This document shows, in pieces, positions 32,786-33,864 of a stretch of DNA of 33,864 nt; the stretch's first letter is position 1, and each line of letters starts with the position of its first letter. A program made the translations under genes and the position numbers. Below the pieces are notes generated by a model, which saw only the letters and a list, made by a program, of their open reading frames with translations, had not been told where the DNA came from and did not search any database. The stretch is from an uncultured Faecalibacterium sp. (lineage in GTDB: Bacteria; Bacillota; Clostridia; Oscillospirales; Ruminococcaceae): assembly GCA_934533135.1 (NCBI GenBank), contig CAKTBG010000030.1, forward strand, positions 1 through 33,864, written 5' to 3'.

Positions 32786-32900
32786 GTCTGGCACCGAGCC
32801 GGTCGTGCGTGTGATGGTAGAAGCCCCCGACCATGATACCTGCCAGAAGTATGTTGACGAAGTGGTCAATGTGATCTGCGAAAAGGGATATAAAGCGTAA
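32763..32900 (+). pseudogene. glmM: C-terminal remnant of phosphoglucosamine mutase
   Basis: In frame 3 the DNA reads ILVRESGTEPVVRVMVEAPD followed by HDTCQKYVDEVVNVICEKGYKA and a TAA stop at 32898-32900. This is the phosphate-binding C-terminal motif (RxSGTEPxxRVMVE) of GlmM. About 400 upstream residues of the enzyme are missing; the sequence begins abruptly where the integrase ends, at about 32763. It is a fragment, not a gene; an intact glmM must exist elsewhere because the enzyme is essential for UDP-GlcNAc synthesis. A terminator follows it directly, as expected for a genuine gene end. Confidence 0.82.
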
Positions 32901-32910
32901 GTTTATCTGA

Positions 32911-32956
32911 AACCGTGTAGATGTTGATTTAATCCGAGAGCATGTACACGGTTTTC
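32911..32956 (+). terminator. Terminator after the glmM fragment
   Basis: AACCGTGTA (32911-32919) pairs with TACACGGTT (32945-32953) and is followed by TTT. The loop is large (25 nt), and GATG/CATG can extend the stem. Confidence 0.65.
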
Positions 32957-33359
32957 TAATGACTATATTGTTCTATATCAAACTAAAATGCCGCATATTT
33001 ATTACCCCTGTTCAAAATTCAGTCCGGGGAAATTTTCATAAAAGGAAAAAGAAGGACGTTCGCAACCATGAACAGATAGAGCGGTATCCTTTGAAACTCA
33101 CCCCGTAAATGAAGGATATAAGACGTGTTTTGATGGGGTTCTATTGTATTTTCAGGAAAGAAATCCGTATCAATCTGCCGCAGCACGATGACTGATGCGC
33201 AGGAGAATGAAAAATGATCCGGAAAAAACGATACATACGAATACCAACTTCACATGGCGGAGGAGCAGCTCCGGGAAGGCGAACGCCCCGGCGGGAGCCT
33301 AGGACCCCGGGTGCTCCGAACAAAAACAACAGTAAAAGTTCATCTTTGAAAGGCAAAAA
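32957..33359 (+). other. AT-rich spacer with no recognisable gene
   Basis: About 400 bp of lower-GC DNA with no convincing gene. In one frame 33225-33348 reads TYEYQLHMAEEQLREGERPG, which could be a short remnant of a coding sequence, but it has no start signal and I do not recognise it. The region lies between the glmM fragment and the second att-like repeat, and is best seen as element debris. Confidence 0.5.
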
Positions 33360-33389
33360 ATGGACTTTGGAGAAAAACTTCGCAAAATC

Positions 33390-33418
33390 TTGCAAATAAC
33401 GTTAAAACGTGATATAAT
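33390..33418 (+). promoter_or_regulatory. Strong promoter-like sequence without a gene
   Basis: TTGCAA (33390-33395), a 17-bp spacer and a perfect TATAAT (33413-33418) point toward the displaced gap end. Transcription would cross 33425-33790 and stop at the terminator there, a region with no intact coding sequence. Confidence 0.5.
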
Positions 33419-33439
33419 TATGGTACGAACAAACCGGTT

Positions 33440-33452
33440 TTGGTACGACAAC
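33440..33452 (+). repeat. TTGGTACGACAAC 13-mer outside the gap copies
   Basis: Exact copies of TTGGTACGACAAC are at 32163-32175 (in gap), 32309-32321 (between gap and the integrase), here, and 33560-33572 (second gap end). Degenerate relatives TGGTACGAAC (33421-33430) and CTGGCACGACAGC (33716-33728) lie nearby. They may be integrase-binding or core sites of the att region. Confidence 0.7.
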
Positions 33453-33528
33453 GGTGCGTTCTGGTACTGTAACTGTTGTTGCGAAATTGTGAAGAATCAC
33501 TTGAAAATGTGCGAAATTTAGCGTAGCT

Positions 33529-33634
33529 ACGACGACACCTATCAGGTTCAGGTCGTGTCTTGGTACGACAACGAGAACTCCTACACCTCTCAGATGGTCC
33601 GTACCATTAAGTACTTCGCTGAGAACTGCTAATC
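33529..33634 (+). repeat. Direct repeat, displaced gap 3' end (candidate att site, right)
   Basis: An exact copy of 32132-32237: it carries the last 34 codons and stop of gap, but upstream DNA is unrelated and has no start, so it cannot be translated as GAPDH. Followed at 33743 by a terminator similar to the one after gap. This is the expected position and form of a host 3' end pushed aside by an element. Confidence 0.88.
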
Positions 33635-33742
33635 ACAGCTCTACGCTCAAAAGTGCTTGAGGTGCCGTGCAGAATAACAGCTTTTATCGGCCTTTCTGGT
33701 AGAAATATGCTGTGACTGGCACGACAGCAGGATATTGAGTTC

Positions 33743-33790
33743 AACACCCTTCCTTTTGCGGATTTCCGTGAAAGGAAGGGTGTTTTTGTT
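33743..33790 (+). terminator. Terminator after the displaced gap end
   Basis: AACACCCTTCCTTT (33743-33756) pairs perfectly with AAAGGAAGGGTGTT (33771-33784), followed by TTTG. It lies about as far from the displaced stop codon as the first terminator lies from the gap stop, and is probably the original gap terminator. Confidence 0.88.
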
Positions 33791-33812
33791 GGGTAGCTTG
33801 AGCGAGCGACAA

Positions 33813-33831
33813 CCACCAGCTCCGCTGGTGG
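33813..33831. repeat. Short perfect hairpin near the window end
   Basis: CCACCAGC-TCC-GCTGGTGG forms an 8-bp stem with a 3-nt loop. No T run follows, so it is not a classical terminator. The remaining bases to the window end show no gene. Confidence 0.5.
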
Positions 33832-33864
33832 AATAAAAACGGCTTTAGCCCTAGACAAAGAGAA

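Larger units (their letters stand above)
33360..33521 (+). pseudogene. Small reading frame with an XRE-repressor-like start
   Basis: ATG 33360 opens a 53-codon frame starting MDFGEKLRKILQ, which resembles the start of many XRE-family phage or ICE repressors (MxFGEKLRxLR). It then reads FWYDNGAFWY across a copy of the 13-mer also found in gap, and ends at TAG 33519-33521. GAAAGG lies 7 bp upstream. A promoter-like pair (33390-33418) is inside the frame, so both cannot be fully real. Likely the stub of a regulator gene broken by the same rearrangement. Confidence 0.3.

Noticed and set aside
33213..33398. Small reading frame of 61 codons in the spacer
   Set aside because: Arg/Pro/Gly-rich with no ribosome binding site and no recognisable family; overlapping frames are equally open.
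33529..33634. A second GAPDH gene
   Set aside because: Only the last 34 codons are present; upstream DNA has no start and no GAPDH sequence, so it is a displaced fragment.

Overview
The window reads as one carbohydrate-utilisation stretch of a GC-rich (mid to high 50s %) low-branching Firmicute genome, most likely Faecalibacterium (Ruminococcaceae/Oscillospiraceae). This is inferred from codon use, the CUT1, GH94, GH13_4 and PTS gene content, and short hairpin repeats placed after stop codons. No rRNA, tRNA or CRISPR array was seen. Species assignment is inference only.

Layout. 1-2100: tail of an unidentified gene, a GH13_4 amylosucrase-type enzyme and a C-terminal scrap of a PfkB fructokinase, closed by a strong terminator (sucrose locus, partly deleted). 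2100-3175: a decayed operon with its own good promoter, made of a methyltransferase remnant, an alpha/beta hydrolase with its middle deleted, and the N-terminus of a leucine-carboxyl-type methyltransferase. 3191-10548: a beta-glucoside locus. On the minus strand run a LacI regulator, a lipoprotein sugar-binding protein and two CUT1 permeases; divergently on the plus strand is a GH94 cellobiose phosphorylase. No ATPase subunit is present, so a shared one must serve the transporter. 10691-11104: a half-size EamA transporter. 11191-19881: an alpha-glucan locus with glycogen/maltodextrin phosphorylase (minus), an AraC regulator (plus), a MalR-like LacI repressor (minus), and a plus-strand operon of PTS EIICB, an endonuclease/exonuclease/phosphatase-fold enzyme best explained as maltose 6'-phosphate phosphatase (MapP), and the GH77 amylomaltase MalQ. 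Together these suggest that maltose enters as maltose 6'-phosphate, is dephosphorylated to maltose, is disproportionated by MalQ, and that the resulting dextrins are phosphorolysed by GlgP.

20100-31030: a secreted 5'-nucleotidase, a MalT-like LuxR regulator, a large LRR/InlB-repeat surface protein, a secreted C39-like papain-fold protein, a SpoIID-like protein and an unknown polytopic membrane protein. Structured repeats with compensatory stem changes lie directly after several stop codons here and after the araC gene.

31204-33864: a highly expressed gap gene (GAPDH) followed by the scar of an integrated element. The last 106 bp of gap (32132-32237) are repeated perfectly at 33529-33634. Between the copies are the N-terminal domain of a tyrosine recombinase, joined at about 32763 to the C-terminus of glmM, and two extra copies of a 13-mer that also occurs in both gap ends. 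This is the most unusual part of the window: it looks like a deletion relic of an element that used the 3' end of gap as its attachment site.
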